DNA from: UBA6623 sp965226435
Lineage (GTDB): Bacteria > Acidobacteriota > Terriglobia > Bryobacterales > UBA6623
Assembly: GCA_965226435.1 (NCBI GenBank)
Contig: CBDDCY010000013.1
Coordinates: forward strand, 496,001 to 560,000
Direction of reading: 5' to 3'
Length of the DNA stretch: 64,000 nucleotides
The position numbers and the translations under genes are program-made. Positions 26,701 through 34,778 of this stretch are shown piece by piece; the stretch's first letter is position 1; each line of letters opens with the position of its first letter. The notes beneath the pieces were generated by a model, which had not been told where the DNA came from, did no database searches, and saw only the letters and a program-made list of their open reading frames with translations.

Positions 26701-27638
26701 TGGATCCCGCGGGCGCGACCATCGAGTACGCGACTTATCTTGGGGGCGGCGGGCATGACGGCGCCCCGGGGGTGGCGGTGGACGCGGCCGGGAACGCCTA
26801 TGTCGCCGGCGTGGCTTTCTCGGCGGATTTCCCCGTAACCGCGGGAGTATTCCAGACCAACTCGGCAAGTGCGGTGGATAGCTTCGTTGCCAAGCTGGCC
26901 CCCGGCCTGGCGCCGCCAACGATAACTACCGTCTCGGCCGCGAGCTTCGACGCCGCGGCGGGGATGGCACCGGAGGCGATCGCCAGCGGTTTCGGCGACG
27001 GATTGGCGTCGGGGACTGAAATCGCCCTCGAAGTACCGCTGCCGACCTCGCTGTTGGGCACGGTGGTCAAGATCACCGACAGCGAAGGGGTCGAGCAGCT
27101 TGCTCCGCTGTTTTTCGTGTCTCCCGGGCAGATCAACTATCTGGTGCCGGCCGGTACGGCGACCGGGCCGGCCCAGGTGGTTGTGGAGATCGACGGTCTG
27201 GAGGTGTCGCGGGGACCGCTACCCATCAATCAAGTCGCGCCAAGCCTGTTTGCCGCGAACGCGAATGGCGCGGGTGTAGCGGCGGCGCTGGCCTTGCGGG
27301 TCGCCGGCGACGGAACTCAGACGACGCAGTTCATCTTTGACGTCAACGCCCCCGAGGGCAGCCGCGGCGCCATTCCGATCGACTTGGGTCCGGAAGGCGA
27401 CCGGGTTTTTCTGCTGCTGTTCGGCACCGGCATGCGTGGCCTCACCATGGAGGCGACGGCCACCGTCGACGGCGAGCCGGTGACCGTGAACGGCCCCGTG
27501 CCCCAACCCGAGTTCGTCGGCCTCGACCAAGTGAACCTTGGACCCTTGCAGCGCTCGTTGGCCGGTCGGGGGGAAGTGGATATCGTTCTGACGGTGGACG
27601 GAACGGCGGCTAATACCTTGACGGTCAGCTTTCAGTAG
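23787..27638 (+). CDS. Large exported SBBP beta-propeller protein with TIGR03437 C-terminal domain
   Basis: The ATG at 23787 follows AAGGAG and opens a signal peptide (LMRRPAVFLPLFLILFSVLA). About residues 116-210 form a cadherin/VCBS-like domain (VVEVLANDLTTDEFDL, GFFGEDGFTYRVMDTRG). Residues about 380-590 match the domain that usually precedes SBBP repeats (FEQNHTRADG, LVIDPILEFSSYVGG). Six or more SBBP repeats follow to about 1040, each with the pattern LLYSTYLGGSG...AVDSDGNIYVVG...FPT. The last 240 residues match the TIGR03437 domain, abundant in Solibacter relatives (SAASFDAAAGMAPEAIASGFG, FVSPGQINYLVPAG). The product of about 1283 residues is probably cell-surface or secreted, with an adhesive or structural role. 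No catalytic site is evident. Confidence 0.85.
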   Translation: MLMRRPAVFLPLFLILFSVLAEALTRISPTAVLAGGPAFTLRGFADDEAFDSDESTLTWRRADQPGSPTIRLSTRKVGTRELRAEVPAELIAEPGDILVGVAGVSGSFPFTVLPASEKPIARDDYVTAYRDTERVVEVLANDLTTDEFDLTSVSIMRGARNGFVRANEDDGTVTYTPNSGFFGEDGFTYRVMDTRGVESEPAAAHINVKNEPPFTGCEFVPKNGQLLIHHHALYGPLLRDFLGLELPRIGVRVMRDGQPLEEAMQVEVESTREAFPGTSGLPESSEGSAETAVAGVADFDINPRVSSPTDQTTFSAKVMIDGAEHSCMGTMTTGFGTLLAPLLGALDSVTGGSARLPARRAPGKPLRDPPEQPQIVGLPLMFEQNHTRADGSTDFTVRRRGSKILLTPLGVTLSTARGRPADAVTMEIIGGDPEAAGRALEWLPGRSHYLIGNNPANWLTGVRQAAKVGFDAVYPDIDIVYYGNQRRLEYDFVVAPGGDPSQIRLRFPGLPPAGVAENGEVLLRGADASVRLTKPRIYQETGAERVEIAGAYRIDDAGNIRFDIGGYDVERTLVIDPILEFSSYVGGVEDDTISDVALDADGNIYVVGSTVSPGLATDDALEPVKQVGGIVQTDGFVAKFDPTGSTLLYLTYIGGSGDDAGFGIAVDSGGNVIVGGNTGSPDFPTVRALQDQFGNVGDFIGFDSFLLKLNSDGSALVYSTYLGGSGTELSGAVTVDGDDHAYITASSSSPDLPVVNAMQPVRAGTGAFTLDALVAKFDPEGEAVYVTYFGGDEDDFGSAIAADAEGNAWVVGTTVSSDLPAVNAFQNVNRGGWDAFVIKLDPTGQTLLFSSYLGGPSDDNALDAAVDGDGNLYVTGSTGSAEFPIVNAAQATPGSQDELGTDAFVAKFTPDGSTLLYSTFFGGSGIELSHSVAVGTDGSAYIAGETDSDDLPTEGAFQTVRGGGNDAFVMKLDPAGATIEYATYLGGGGHDGAPGVAVDAAGNAYVAGVAFSADFPVTAGVFQTNSASAVDSFVAKLAPGLAPPTITTVSAASFDAAAGMAPEAIASGFGDGLASGTEIALEVPLPTSLLGTVVKITDSEGVEQLAPLFFVSPGQINYLVPAGTATGPAQVVVEIDGLEVSRGPLPINQVAPSLFAANANGAGVAAALALRVAGDGTQTTQFIFDVNAPEGSRGAIPIDLGPEGDRVFLLLFGTGMRGLTMEATATVDGEPVTVNGPVPQPEFVGLDQVNLGPLQRSLAGRGEVDIVLTVDGTAANTLTVSFQ

Positions 27639-27823
27639 GACGGTCGAGTCGCGCGGGCGTCAGTCCTGCGCAAAAACCCTCAACCCGGGGGAAGCTGCCG
27701 CGGACGAAATTTGGAGGGGCCAATCGGCAAGGGTTGGACCTACGCCGGGAATTGGCACTCAGCCAGTCGCGGATCAACTCCGCGCCCGGCTACAAGGATA
27801 CGAAGCTTCCGAAAGGGACCAAT

Positions 27824-27847
27824 AGCGGGGACACCCCCAGTCCCGCT
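27824..27847. repeat. Hairpin-forming inverted repeat
   Basis: AGCGGGGAC and GTCCCGCT pair with one bulge around a C-rich loop. It lies 185 bp after the large exported protein and has no T-run, so it is more likely a repeat element than an intrinsic terminator. Confidence 0.4.
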
Positions 27848-27968
27848 TTGCCCGATCGCCGGCCACCGGACCCGGCAGGCGTCACCTCGGACCTGTTCGC
27901 TTGTCCTATTGCGTCGCGAGTGCGATATTCTCTCGCATTAGGGCTGAACACTCAGGGAGGAACTTGCC

Positions 27969-28178
27969 ATGCTTGCCATTGTGTCGCTGCTGGTCATCGT
28001 GACGCCCGGTACCCGCATTGAACCCAAGGACCGCATCATTGCTTATGGGCGTTCGAGTCGGCCGGCGGAGATCGATTGCCGTTGCGCCGGAACACGAGGC
28101 GACGAGCTCCACGACCAAGCGTGCAGGCCGGCCGCTGAGGCGACCGACGCGAGCACGGCCGGCGGCGGCAGTAGCTGA
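27969..28178 (+). CDS. Possible small exported protein, unrecognised
   Basis: A 69-residue frame starts at an ATG preceded by GGGAGGA at a good distance. The N-terminus is hydrophobic (MLAIVSLLVIVTPGT), followed by a hydrophilic Cys/Asp/Arg-containing part ending in a Gly/Ser-rich tail. It resembles no family I know. The rest of the 817-bp gap between 27638 and 28456 holds only a hairpin and the promoter of the ribosomal-protein operon. Confidence 0.35.
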   Translation: MLAIVSLLVIVTPGTRIEPKDRIIAYGRSSRPAEIDCRCAGTRGDELHDQACRPAAEATDASTAGGGSS

Positions 28179-28321
28179 GCCTTATCATCTTGGTGTTTCA
28201 AGCCGCCGACAAGGGAGTCGGGACGTATTCTCACGAGAGTGTACGGGTTGCCGGAAAAATCAACTTGCCGAAGACCTTACCGTACCTCGGGGTTCTGGTC
28301 GCGGATTCGTACCTGAACCCT

Positions 28322-28330
28322 TGCTATACT
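28322..28330 (+). promoter_or_regulatory. Extended -10 promoter for rpmI-rplT-pheST
   Basis: TGCTATACT combines a TGn extension with a good -10. No clear -35 is visible. The start site would be near 28337, giving a leader of about 120 nt before rpmI. No infC gene and no obvious leader peptide are seen, so L20 autoregulation, if any, must act on this leader. Confidence 0.5.
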
Positions 28331-28455
28331 GAGAAGCACTTCCCCGGGGTCGGTCTCTCGTCTGCTCCCGGTCGGGAATTTCCCCGAGTCAGATCTCGCT
28401 TGAACGATCGACGTGTGGAAGATCCGCTGCACGGCGGAATATTGAGGATAGGCCT

Positions 28456-28650
28456 GTGCCGAAAATGAAAACTCATCGTGGCGCGAGGAAGCGGTTTAAG
28501 CTGACCGCTTCCGGGAAAGTGAAACGGAACCGCTCGATGAAGAGCCACATCTTGACGAAGAAGACCACGAAGCGGAAACGAGGCCTGCGCAAGAGCACGC
28601 TCGTGAGTCCCGCGATGGTGAAAGCCGTCAGGCGAATGATCGGCGGATGA
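28456..28650 (+). CDS. rpmI: 50S ribosomal protein L35
   Basis: A GTG start gives MPKMKTHRGARKRFKLTASG, the standard L35 N-terminus, and the 64-residue protein continues with HILTKKTTKRKRGLRK. It heads rpmI-rplT-pheS-pheT. infC, which usually precedes it, is not present in the 0.8 kb upstream. Confidence 0.96.
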   Translation: MPKMKTHRGARKRFKLTASGKVKRNRSMKSHILTKKTTKRKRGLRKSTLVSPAMVKAVRRMIGG

Positions 28651-28753
28651 TCGGCGGTTAACAAACCCAATGCGCGCGGGCAGCGCCAACCAGGCACGTG
28701 CCTGACCCGCCGCAACCGAGCCTCCGGCTCCGGACCCCAAGAAGGAGGAAACC

Positions 28754-29467
28754 GTGCCCCGAGTTACACGCGGTACCAAACGCCGTAAGAAACGCAAGAA
28801 ACTTCTAGCTCGAGCTAAAGGTTACTACCAGCGCAAGAGCAAGCTCTACCGTTACGCCAAGGAAGCGGTCGACCGTAGCGACAAGTTCGCCTACATCGGG
28901 CGGCGGCTCAAGAAACGCGATTTCCGCTCGCTGTGGATCATCCGCATCAGTGCCGGGTCGCGCGCCAACGGGCTTTCCTACAACCAGTTGATTCACGGCC
29001 TCAAGCTGGCCGAGATTGACTTGAACCGGAAGATGCTGGCCGAGTTGGCGGTCCAAGATCCGGGGGCTTTCACGCAATTGGTCGAACGGGCCAAGGCGGC
29101 GATCGAGGCGGGTCCGAAGGCCGTCCCGGCAGCGGCTGATGCGCCGGCGGAAGCATCCGCGACCGTAACCGCCCCCGATCCGGAGCCGGGCGCCGAAGCA
29201 CCCGCGGCCGCCGAGGCGGAGCCGCAAGCTGAAGCCGCTCCCGCCGCCGAGGCAGAAGCCGAAAAGCCGAAAAGGAAGGCCGTGAAGAAGGCCTCGCCGA
29301 AGGCGGAAGCCGGAGGCGAAGAAGAACCCGCCAAGAAAGCGGCGGCCAAAAAGAAGGCCTCGCCCAAGGCGGAGGGCGAAGAGAAGCCGGCGGCGGCCAA
29401 GGCGGCCAAGAAAAAGGCCGCGCCGAAAAAGAAAGCCGCTTCGAAAGAGAAAGAATCTTCCGAGTGA
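28754..29467 (+). CDS. rplT: 50S ribosomal protein L20 with long histone-like C-terminal extension
   Basis: Residues 1 to about 118 are a normal L20 (MPRVTRGTKRRKKRKKLLA, KFAYIGRRLKKRDFRSLWI). The family normally ends there, but this frame continues without a stop to 237 residues. Residues about 119-170 are Ala/Glu/Pro-rich and acidic. Residues about 171-237 are Lys/Ala-rich with repeated KKASPKAE and AAKKKAAPKKK blocks, like histone H1 or HU tails. A GTG start has a perfect AAGGAGG before it. The tail is translated in frame with no sign of a frameshift. L20 binds 23S rRNA early in assembly, and the tail might add a flexible polyelectrolyte at the ribosome surface or bind nucleic acid. Confidence 0.93.
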   Translation: MPRVTRGTKRRKKRKKLLARAKGYYQRKSKLYRYAKEAVDRSDKFAYIGRRLKKRDFRSLWIIRISAGSRANGLSYNQLIHGLKLAEIDLNRKMLAELAVQDPGAFTQLVERAKAAIEAGPKAVPAAADAPAEASATVTAPDPEPGAEAPAAAEAEPQAEAAPAAEAEAEKPKRKAVKKASPKAEAGGEEEPAKKAAAKKKASPKAEGEEKPAAAKAAKKKAAPKKKAASKEKESSE

Positions 29468-29512
29468 TCCTAAAGGCCGGGAAGGAACCGTGCTTCCTTC
29501 CCGCGTTCTTCC

Positions 29513-30589
29513 ATGTCGATTGAGGACCAGGCGAAGCAGGCTCTTCCCGAGTTGCTCGAAGCCGGAGCAACCGTCGAGAAGCTTTATTCCTCGCTCGAAA
29601 CCGCTTTTCGACTCGAACGCGGCGCGGCGGCTTCCGAGGAAGATCTCAAAACGTTACGTGACCGCTGGTTGGGCCGCAAGAACGGCTTGCTCGCCGCCGC
29701 CAACGACAATTGGCTCAAGAAGGCCCCGCGCGAGTTGAAACCGCGAATCGGGCGTCTGCAAAACGAAACGAAGCGTTCGTTCGAATCGGCTCTGGCCGAA
29801 GCGATCGAACAGCTGGCCGAGGCCCGCCTGGTTCGTCCCGCGATCGACGTGACTTTGCCGGGACCCGAGCGCCGTATTGGCGCGGTGCATCCTCTGCGCA
29901 TCGTCGTCGAGGAGATCTGCTCAATTTTCGGGGGCCTCGGGTACTCCATCGCCGAGGGGCCCGAGATCGAAAGCTTTCATTACAACTTCGAGGCGCTGAA
30001 CTTTCCGCCCGATCACCCGGCGGTCGATGAGATGGACACCATCTTCATCGAAGACAAAGTCTTGCTGCGCACCCACACCTCGCCGATGCAGATTCGCATC
30101 ATGGAGAACCAGAAGCCGCCGTTGCGCTACCTGGTGCCGGGCAAAGTCTATCGCCACGACACCGCCGATGCGACGCACAGCCCGATGTTTCACCAAATCG
30201 AGGGGTTCGCGGTCGACGAGAACATTACTTTTGGGGACCTCAAGGGAACGCTCGATCATTTCGCCAAGAAACTATTCGGGTCGGCGATCAAGACGCGCTT
30301 TCGCCCGAGCTTCTTTCCGTTCACTGAACCGAGCGCCGAAATGGACGTGACCTGCCAGGGTTGCGGGGGGAGCGGGTGCCGGGTCTGCAAACAAACCGGT
30401 TTCATTGAAATGCTTGGCTGCGGGATGATCGATCCCAATGTCTTCGGCGCGGTCGACTATGATCCGGAACGCTACCAAGGCTTCGCCTTTGGGTTGGGCA
30501 TCGACCGCATCGCCATGCGCAAGTACGAGATCAACGACATTCAGCTCCTCTACCAAGGAGATGTGCGCTTTCTGAGGCAATTTCGGTAA
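29513..30589 (+). CDS. pheS: Phenylalanine--tRNA ligase alpha subunit
   Basis: The 358-residue protein has the N-terminal coiled-coil (LKTLRDRWLGRKNGLL) and the class II core with HPLRIVVEEICSIFGGLGY (motif 1 region), DATHSPMFHQIEGFAVD (motif 2) and GFAFGLGIDRIAMRKYEI (motif 3). The segment CQGCGGSGCRVCKQTGFIE is the Cys-rich insert seen in many PheS proteins. The stop overlaps the pheT start by one base (TAATG), so the two subunits are translationally coupled, as expected for the alpha2beta2 enzyme. Confidence 0.97.
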   Translation: MSIEDQAKQALPELLEAGATVEKLYSSLETAFRLERGAAASEEDLKTLRDRWLGRKNGLLAAANDNWLKKAPRELKPRIGRLQNETKRSFESALAEAIEQLAEARLVRPAIDVTLPGPERRIGAVHPLRIVVEEICSIFGGLGYSIAEGPEIESFHYNFEALNFPPDHPAVDEMDTIFIEDKVLLRTHTSPMQIRIMENQKPPLRYLVPGKVYRHDTADATHSPMFHQIEGFAVDENITFGDLKGTLDHFAKKLFGSAIKTRFRPSFFPFTEPSAEMDVTCQGCGGSGCRVCKQTGFIEMLGCGMIDPNVFGAVDYDPERYQGFAFGLGIDRIAMRKYEINDIQLLYQGDVRFLRQFR

Positions 30590-32622
30590 TGGAAATTCTT
30601 CTCAGTTGGCTGCGGGATTTCGTCGATATCCCTGAATCACCCGCCGAAACGGCGGAGGCCCTTACGATGGCCGGGCTGGCGGTGGACGCGATTCAAGAGC
30701 GGGACGGCGAACATGTTTTCGAACTCGACGTCACCGCCAACCGGCCCGATGCCCTGAGTCATTTCGGCGTGGCGCGCGAGATCAGCGCGATTTATCGTCG
30801 GCCGTTGCGTCCGCCGGTTTCCGAGGTTTCCGCCGCCACCGAGGCGGCTTCGTCGCGGGCTTCGGTGGAAATTCTCGATCCCGACCTGTGCGCGCGCTAC
30901 TCGGCGCGCGTGCTGTTGGATGTTGAGATCAAACCCTCGCCCGACTGGATGCGCAAACGGCTCGAGCTGTGCGGGCAGCGCGCCATCAACAACATCGCCG
31001 ATCTGACGAACTACGTTCTGCTCGAGACCGGCCACCCGACGCATGCCTTCGATCTTGACCTGCTCGACCAGGCGAAAATCATCATTCGACGCGGCGGCGG
31101 CGGCGAAGAGTTGCGCACTCTCGACGGGCTGGACCGCAATCTCAACGATGACCGTCTCGTGATCGCCGACGGCTCTCGTCCGGTTGCTCTGGCCGGGGTC
31201 ATGGGGGGGCTCGATACCGAAATTTCCGATTCCACCCGCAATGTCTTGCTCGAAGCAGCTTGGTTCGAACCCGGGTCCATTCGCCGCACCGCGCGCGGCT
31301 ACGGGATGCACACCGAGGCGTCGCACCGTTTCGAACGCGGAGCGGACGTCGAAGCCACGGTGTGGGCGCTGGAGCGGATCGCGCACTGGTTCGGACAAGT
31401 CAGCTCGGGGAGGGTTCAAGACGCCGTGATCGACGCCTATCCGCGACGGATCAACCGGCCGTCGATCACCTTGCGCGAGGAGCGCATCTCGCGACTGCTC
31501 GGGGCCGAAATTCCGTGGGTCCAGGTCGAGCGCATCTTGGTGGCTCTCGGCTTCACGGTCGAGCGCGCCGAGCAAGGATGGAGCGTGAAGCCGCCGTCCT
31601 TTCGCCTGGATGTCGAACGCGAGATTGACCTGATCGAGGAAGTGGCGCGAATCCACGGTTATCACCATCTGCCGACGACGTTGCCCTCGTCGACGGCGGC
31701 CGTCCAACAGCCCCCCCACGCGGCCGAGGAGTCGCGGACACGCTCGCTGCTGAGCGCGCTCGGGTATGACGAAACGGTGGCTTACGCCTTCATCGGGGAG
31801 CAGGAGGCCAAACAGTTCGGCGACGGGCCGGCGGTAGCCGTGCGCAACCCGGTTTCCGAACTGTGGGCCGTGATGCGCAACACGGCCGTGCCGACGATGA
31901 TTCGGGCTCTCGAATGGAATCTGAACCGCAACGAACCCGATGTCAAGTTGATGGAAATCGGGCGACTCTATCGCGCCCAAAACGGCGGTTATCGAGAGCC
32001 GCCGTCACTCGTGCTGGGCGCTTGCGGCATGGCGCGGCGGCCCTCGCTGGGCGACGAGGGCAAGGAGTTTGATTTCTACGAACTCAAGTCCGATGTCGAG
32101 AGGTTGCTGGGTGATTTCCAACTCGGCTCGCCGGCCTTCGAAGAGCGCAGTGTGCCGGAGTATTATCAGCCGGGGCAATCCGCATCCATCGTGGTCGACG
32201 GCAAGACGGTCGGCTGCCTAGGGGCGCTCGACGCCAAGATCGCCGCCGGCCGGAAGATTCGGCGCTCGGTTTTCATCGCGGAAATCGAACTCGATCGCTT
32301 GTGGGAAGCCGGGCTGCGCGAACGCGTCTTTGAGCCGCCGGCACGCGTTCCGGCGTCGTACCGGGATTTTTCTCTCATCGTTCCGGAAGGGGTAAGCTTC
32401 TCGGAGGTATGCGCGGCGATTGGGCGGCACGAGTTCCTGGTGCGCCTTGAACCGCTCGAAATTTTCCGCGGCGAGCAAGTACCCGTGGGTTTCTTTAGTC
32501 TGCTGCTGCGGGCGGTTTGGCAGAAGGGCGACCAAAACCTCACCGACGAAGAAGTCAACCAATACGCGGCGCTGGTGACGGGCAGCTTGTCGAAGACGCT
32601 GGGCGCCCGGCAGCGCAGCTAG
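30589..32622 (+). CDS. pheT: Phenylalanine--tRNA ligase beta subunit, short form
   Basis: The protein is 677 residues against about 795 in E. coli. The N-terminus (MEILLSWLRDFVDIPESPAE) runs almost at once into FELDVTANRPDALSHFGVARE, so the EMAPII/OB-fold tRNA-binding insert is missing. The B3/B4 editing region, B5 domain, core and C-terminal anticodon-binding domain (RVPASYRDFSLIVPEGVSF, DQNLTDEEVNQYAALV) are all present. A PheT without the OB insert is known in several bacterial lineages and should still form the heterotetramer with PheS. Confidence 0.95.
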   Translation: MEILLSWLRDFVDIPESPAETAEALTMAGLAVDAIQERDGEHVFELDVTANRPDALSHFGVAREISAIYRRPLRPPVSEVSAATEAASSRASVEILDPDLCARYSARVLLDVEIKPSPDWMRKRLELCGQRAINNIADLTNYVLLETGHPTHAFDLDLLDQAKIIIRRGGGGEELRTLDGLDRNLNDDRLVIADGSRPVALAGVMGGLDTEISDSTRNVLLEAAWFEPGSIRRTARGYGMHTEASHRFERGADVEATVWALERIAHWFGQVSSGRVQDAVIDAYPRRINRPSITLREERISRLLGAEIPWVQVERILVALGFTVERAEQGWSVKPPSFRLDVEREIDLIEEVARIHGYHHLPTTLPSSTAAVQQPPHAAEESRTRSLLSALGYDETVAYAFIGEQEAKQFGDGPAVAVRNPVSELWAVMRNTAVPTMIRALEWNLNRNEPDVKLMEIGRLYRAQNGGYREPPSLVLGACGMARRPSLGDEGKEFDFYELKSDVERLLGDFQLGSPAFEERSVPEYYQPGQSASIVVDGKTVGCLGALDAKIAAGRKIRRSVFIAEIELDRLWEAGLRERVFEPPARVPASYRDFSLIVPEGVSFSEVCAAIGRHEFLVRLEPLEIFRGEQVPVGFFSLLLRAVWQKGDQNLTDEEVNQYAALVTGSLSKTLGARQRS

Positions 32623-32663
32623 TCCTGGGCCGGCGCGCGGCCCATTGCATCCAAAACGTCGAT

Positions 32664-33611
32664 CTACCGAAAGAACACGGTGTGAGGTTCCAACTCACCC
32701 TGTGGCGATTCGCACCAACTACAAGAACCGGCATAGTCGGCCCCTCCAAGATCCGATACGCCGATCGGGGCATCCAAACGGTAGTCGCGGTCGATCCAGA
32801 AGAGCGGGTGGTGCTGTTCGATGGTGCCCTTGGCGCCTTTTAACGCTTCCCGCTCGGCACCCTCGATATCGAGTTTGATGAAGTCCACGCGGCTCAACCC
32901 CAGCTCGGCAACGAGAAGATCGATTGTCGTGAGCGGAACTTCGATTTTTCCCGTTCCCTCCGCTTCGAGCAAGCTGCTGGCGGCCGGATTGAAGGCGTTG
33001 ACCTCGAGTTCCATGGTCCCTGCACTGCTCCAAACGGCCTTGGGCACCAAGACGAGCCGACCGTCCGCCAACTCGGCAGGGAAGTTTCGCCGCAGGCATT
33101 CCAAATTGCGCGGTTGTGGTTCAATAGCAAACACTTTGGCCGCGCCCAGACTCAACGCTTTCGCGGCAAAGACGCCGACATGTGCTCCACAGTCAATGAC
33201 AATGTCGCCCGGCTTGACGGCGTGGTCCGGGTCGCGCTCGGCAAGGAAGTCGTTCTCGGCCAGAGTGTAGGCAAAGGTCAATTCCTCGATCTTCTCCCGG
33301 TTCGGCAACCAGTAATTCCGGGTGGGGTGAGAGACGAGAACAAGGTCGGTTTCCTTATCGTACTTTTCGATCTTGAGTTGTTTCTTGTGCTCGGCGATTC
33401 GTTCCGCGAACTCGCGGTGGTCCGAGTAGAAACCGGCGACTGCGTTCCAGTCGCAATACGGCGCTTCGCCTCGAACTTTCTTGCTGACGGCCCATGCCGT
33501 CGTTACAACCGGCTCCATCAGGTTGGGTGCCAGTTGCACGGCAGCGGCGGCGACGAGTAGACCGATCGCCGGCCCGGCCACGATCTTCATGCATTTTGAT
33601 AGAAGTTTCAT
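32664..33611 (-). CDS. Membrane-anchored FkbM-family methyltransferase
   Basis: An N-terminal hydrophobic segment (about residues 9-28) suggests a signal anchor. The methyltransferase core has VIDCGAHVGVFAAKALSLGA (motif I), FAIEPQPRNLECLRRNF (post-I acidic residue) and VDFIKLDIEGAEREAL, the FkbM hallmark. The preceding region contains TRNYWLP. FkbM enzymes methylate sugar or polyketide hydroxyls. A paralogue with a similar plan is at 43094-44182. The gene is convergent with pheT, and the IS630-type element lies upstream of its start. Confidence 0.82.
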   Translation of the reverse strand: MKLLSKCMKIVAGPAIGLLVAAAAVQLAPNLMEPVVTTAWAVSKKVRGEAPYCDWNAVAGFYSDHREFAERIAEHKKQLKIEKYDKETDLVLVSHPTRNYWLPNREKIEELTFAYTLAENDFLAERDPDHAVKPGDIVIDCGAHVGVFAAKALSLGAAKVFAIEPQPRNLECLRRNFPAELADGRLVLVPKAVWSSAGTMELEVNAFNPAASSLLEAEGTGKIEVPLTTIDLLVAELGLSRVDFIKLDIEGAEREALKGAKGTIEQHHPLFWIDRDYRLDAPIGVSDLGGADYAGSCSWCESPQGELEPHTVFFR

Positions 33612-33711
33612 GAGACAAACTACTTATAACTCACGCCCTTGGCCCCGTACACCCGCGCTTCGACCTAACTCCACCGCGAAACCGTACTACTGAGTCTCGC
33701 ATAATATACTG

Positions 33712-34251
33712 TCAATCGAGACAAAGAGAAGACTGTTTCCAGAAAGCGGTAATCAAGCGCGGTTTGCGGCGCATTCGCCGCAGCGCTTTGCGGGCGCGCT
33801 CGTCGAGTTCCCAGTAGTCCTTCGGGCAGACGTTGGGCAACTCGTGCTGCTTCCAGTACGCCCAAATGTATTCCACCGGGTTCAACTCCGGCGCATAGGG
33901 CGGCAAGTACTCCGTTGCGATGTGATCCTCGGAGAGCTGGATGAACTCCCGCACCAGGCGGCTGCGGTGCGCCGGCAGCCGGTCCCAGACGATCAGCAGT
34001 GGGCCGTCGATGTGGCGCAGCAAAGCCTTCAGGAAGTCGATGACCTCCAACTCGCCGATCGCGCCGGGATAGAGCCGGAAGTAAAAGTTGCGCAACGTCA
34101 GCCCGGCCGACACCGACAGCTTGTCCCAGTTGAAGTTGAACTCCAACACCGGTGTCTCGCCGCGCGGCGCCCAGGTGCGGCAACGATGCGGCTTCTGACT
34201 CAATCCGCTTTCGTCGATGAAGACGATCGTACGTTCTTCTTTGCGGGCTAT
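33712..34251 (-). CDS. IS630-type transposase, ORFB (DDE catalytic part)
   Basis: Entered from ORFA by a -1 shift, the frame continues ARKEERTIVFIDESGLS with the first catalytic Asp, then LLIVWDRLPAHRSRL (second Asp) and LPPYAPELNPVEYIWAYWK (Glu). The set matches the IS630/mariner DDE triad. The first internal ATG (34203) lies after the first Asp, so independent translation would give an inactive protein. The stop codon at 33712-33714 lies inside the left terminal repeat. Confidence 0.85.
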   Translation of the reverse strand: MARKEERTIVFIDESGLSQKPHRCRTWAPRGETPVLEFNFNWDKLSVSAGLTLRNFYFRLYPGAIGELEVIDFLKALLRHIDGPLLIVWDRLPAHRSRLVREFIQLSEDHIATEYLPPYAPELNPVEYIWAYWKQHELPNVCPKDYWELDERARKALRRMRRKPRLITAFWKQSSLCLD

Positions 34252-34727
34252 TTTTTAATGGCCGGCCAAGTCTTGCGCTGCCAGCCGCGGATGGCCTCTT
34301 CGTTGCGCTCCCGCGCTTTGCCGACGGGCCGTTGCGGGCTCCAACCGAGCGCCCGCGGGATCTTCCAGACATGGCCCTCGTGATAGCGCACGCCGAACTC
34401 GTCTCCGATCAGACGAGCGACCCGCGGACAGCTCCACAGCGGCGTCGGGAAGCCGTGCGCCTCGGGGCCTTCCAGCAGCAACGCCTCGAGGCGTTCGAGC
34501 TGCGCGGCGTCCAACAGCGGCTTACGGCCGGCGCGGCCGGCCTGGCGCAACCCGGCTTCGCCGTCACGCCGGTATCGTCGCAGCCACTCGCTGACGCTTT
34601 GCCGCGCGACCTTCAATCGCCTCGCTGTCTCGGACTGACTACAGCCTTGCTCGACCAACCGGATCGCTTTGAAACGGCGCTTCTCCAGGGCCTCGAAATC
34701 CCGCCGTACGCCTTTTGTATTTCCCAT
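34248..34727 (-). CDS. IS630-type transposase, ORFA (DNA-binding part)
   Basis: The ATG at 34727 starts a 159-residue frame with a helix-turn-helix of the IS630 type (EQGCSQSETARRLKVARQSV followed by SEWLRRYR), a Gly-Arg linker (GRAGRKPLLDAAQ) and a second winged-helix region (ARLIGDEFGVRYHEGHVWKI). It ends in WPAIKK at a TAG directly after a run of six A. Slipping back one base there enters ORFB, so the full transposase of about 338 residues is probably made by programmed -1 frameshifting. Confidence 0.85.
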   Translation of the reverse strand: MGNTKGVRRDFEALEKRRFKAIRLVEQGCSQSETARRLKVARQSVSEWLRRYRRDGEAGLRQAGRAGRKPLLDAAQLERLEALLLEGPEAHGFPTPLWSCPRVARLIGDEFGVRYHEGHVWKIPRALGWSPQRPVGKARERNEEAIRGWQRKTWPAIKK

Positions 34728-34778
34728 ACATACAAAGACGTACGTACCCCAAAAAGGTGTCACTTTATTTTGCGAGAC

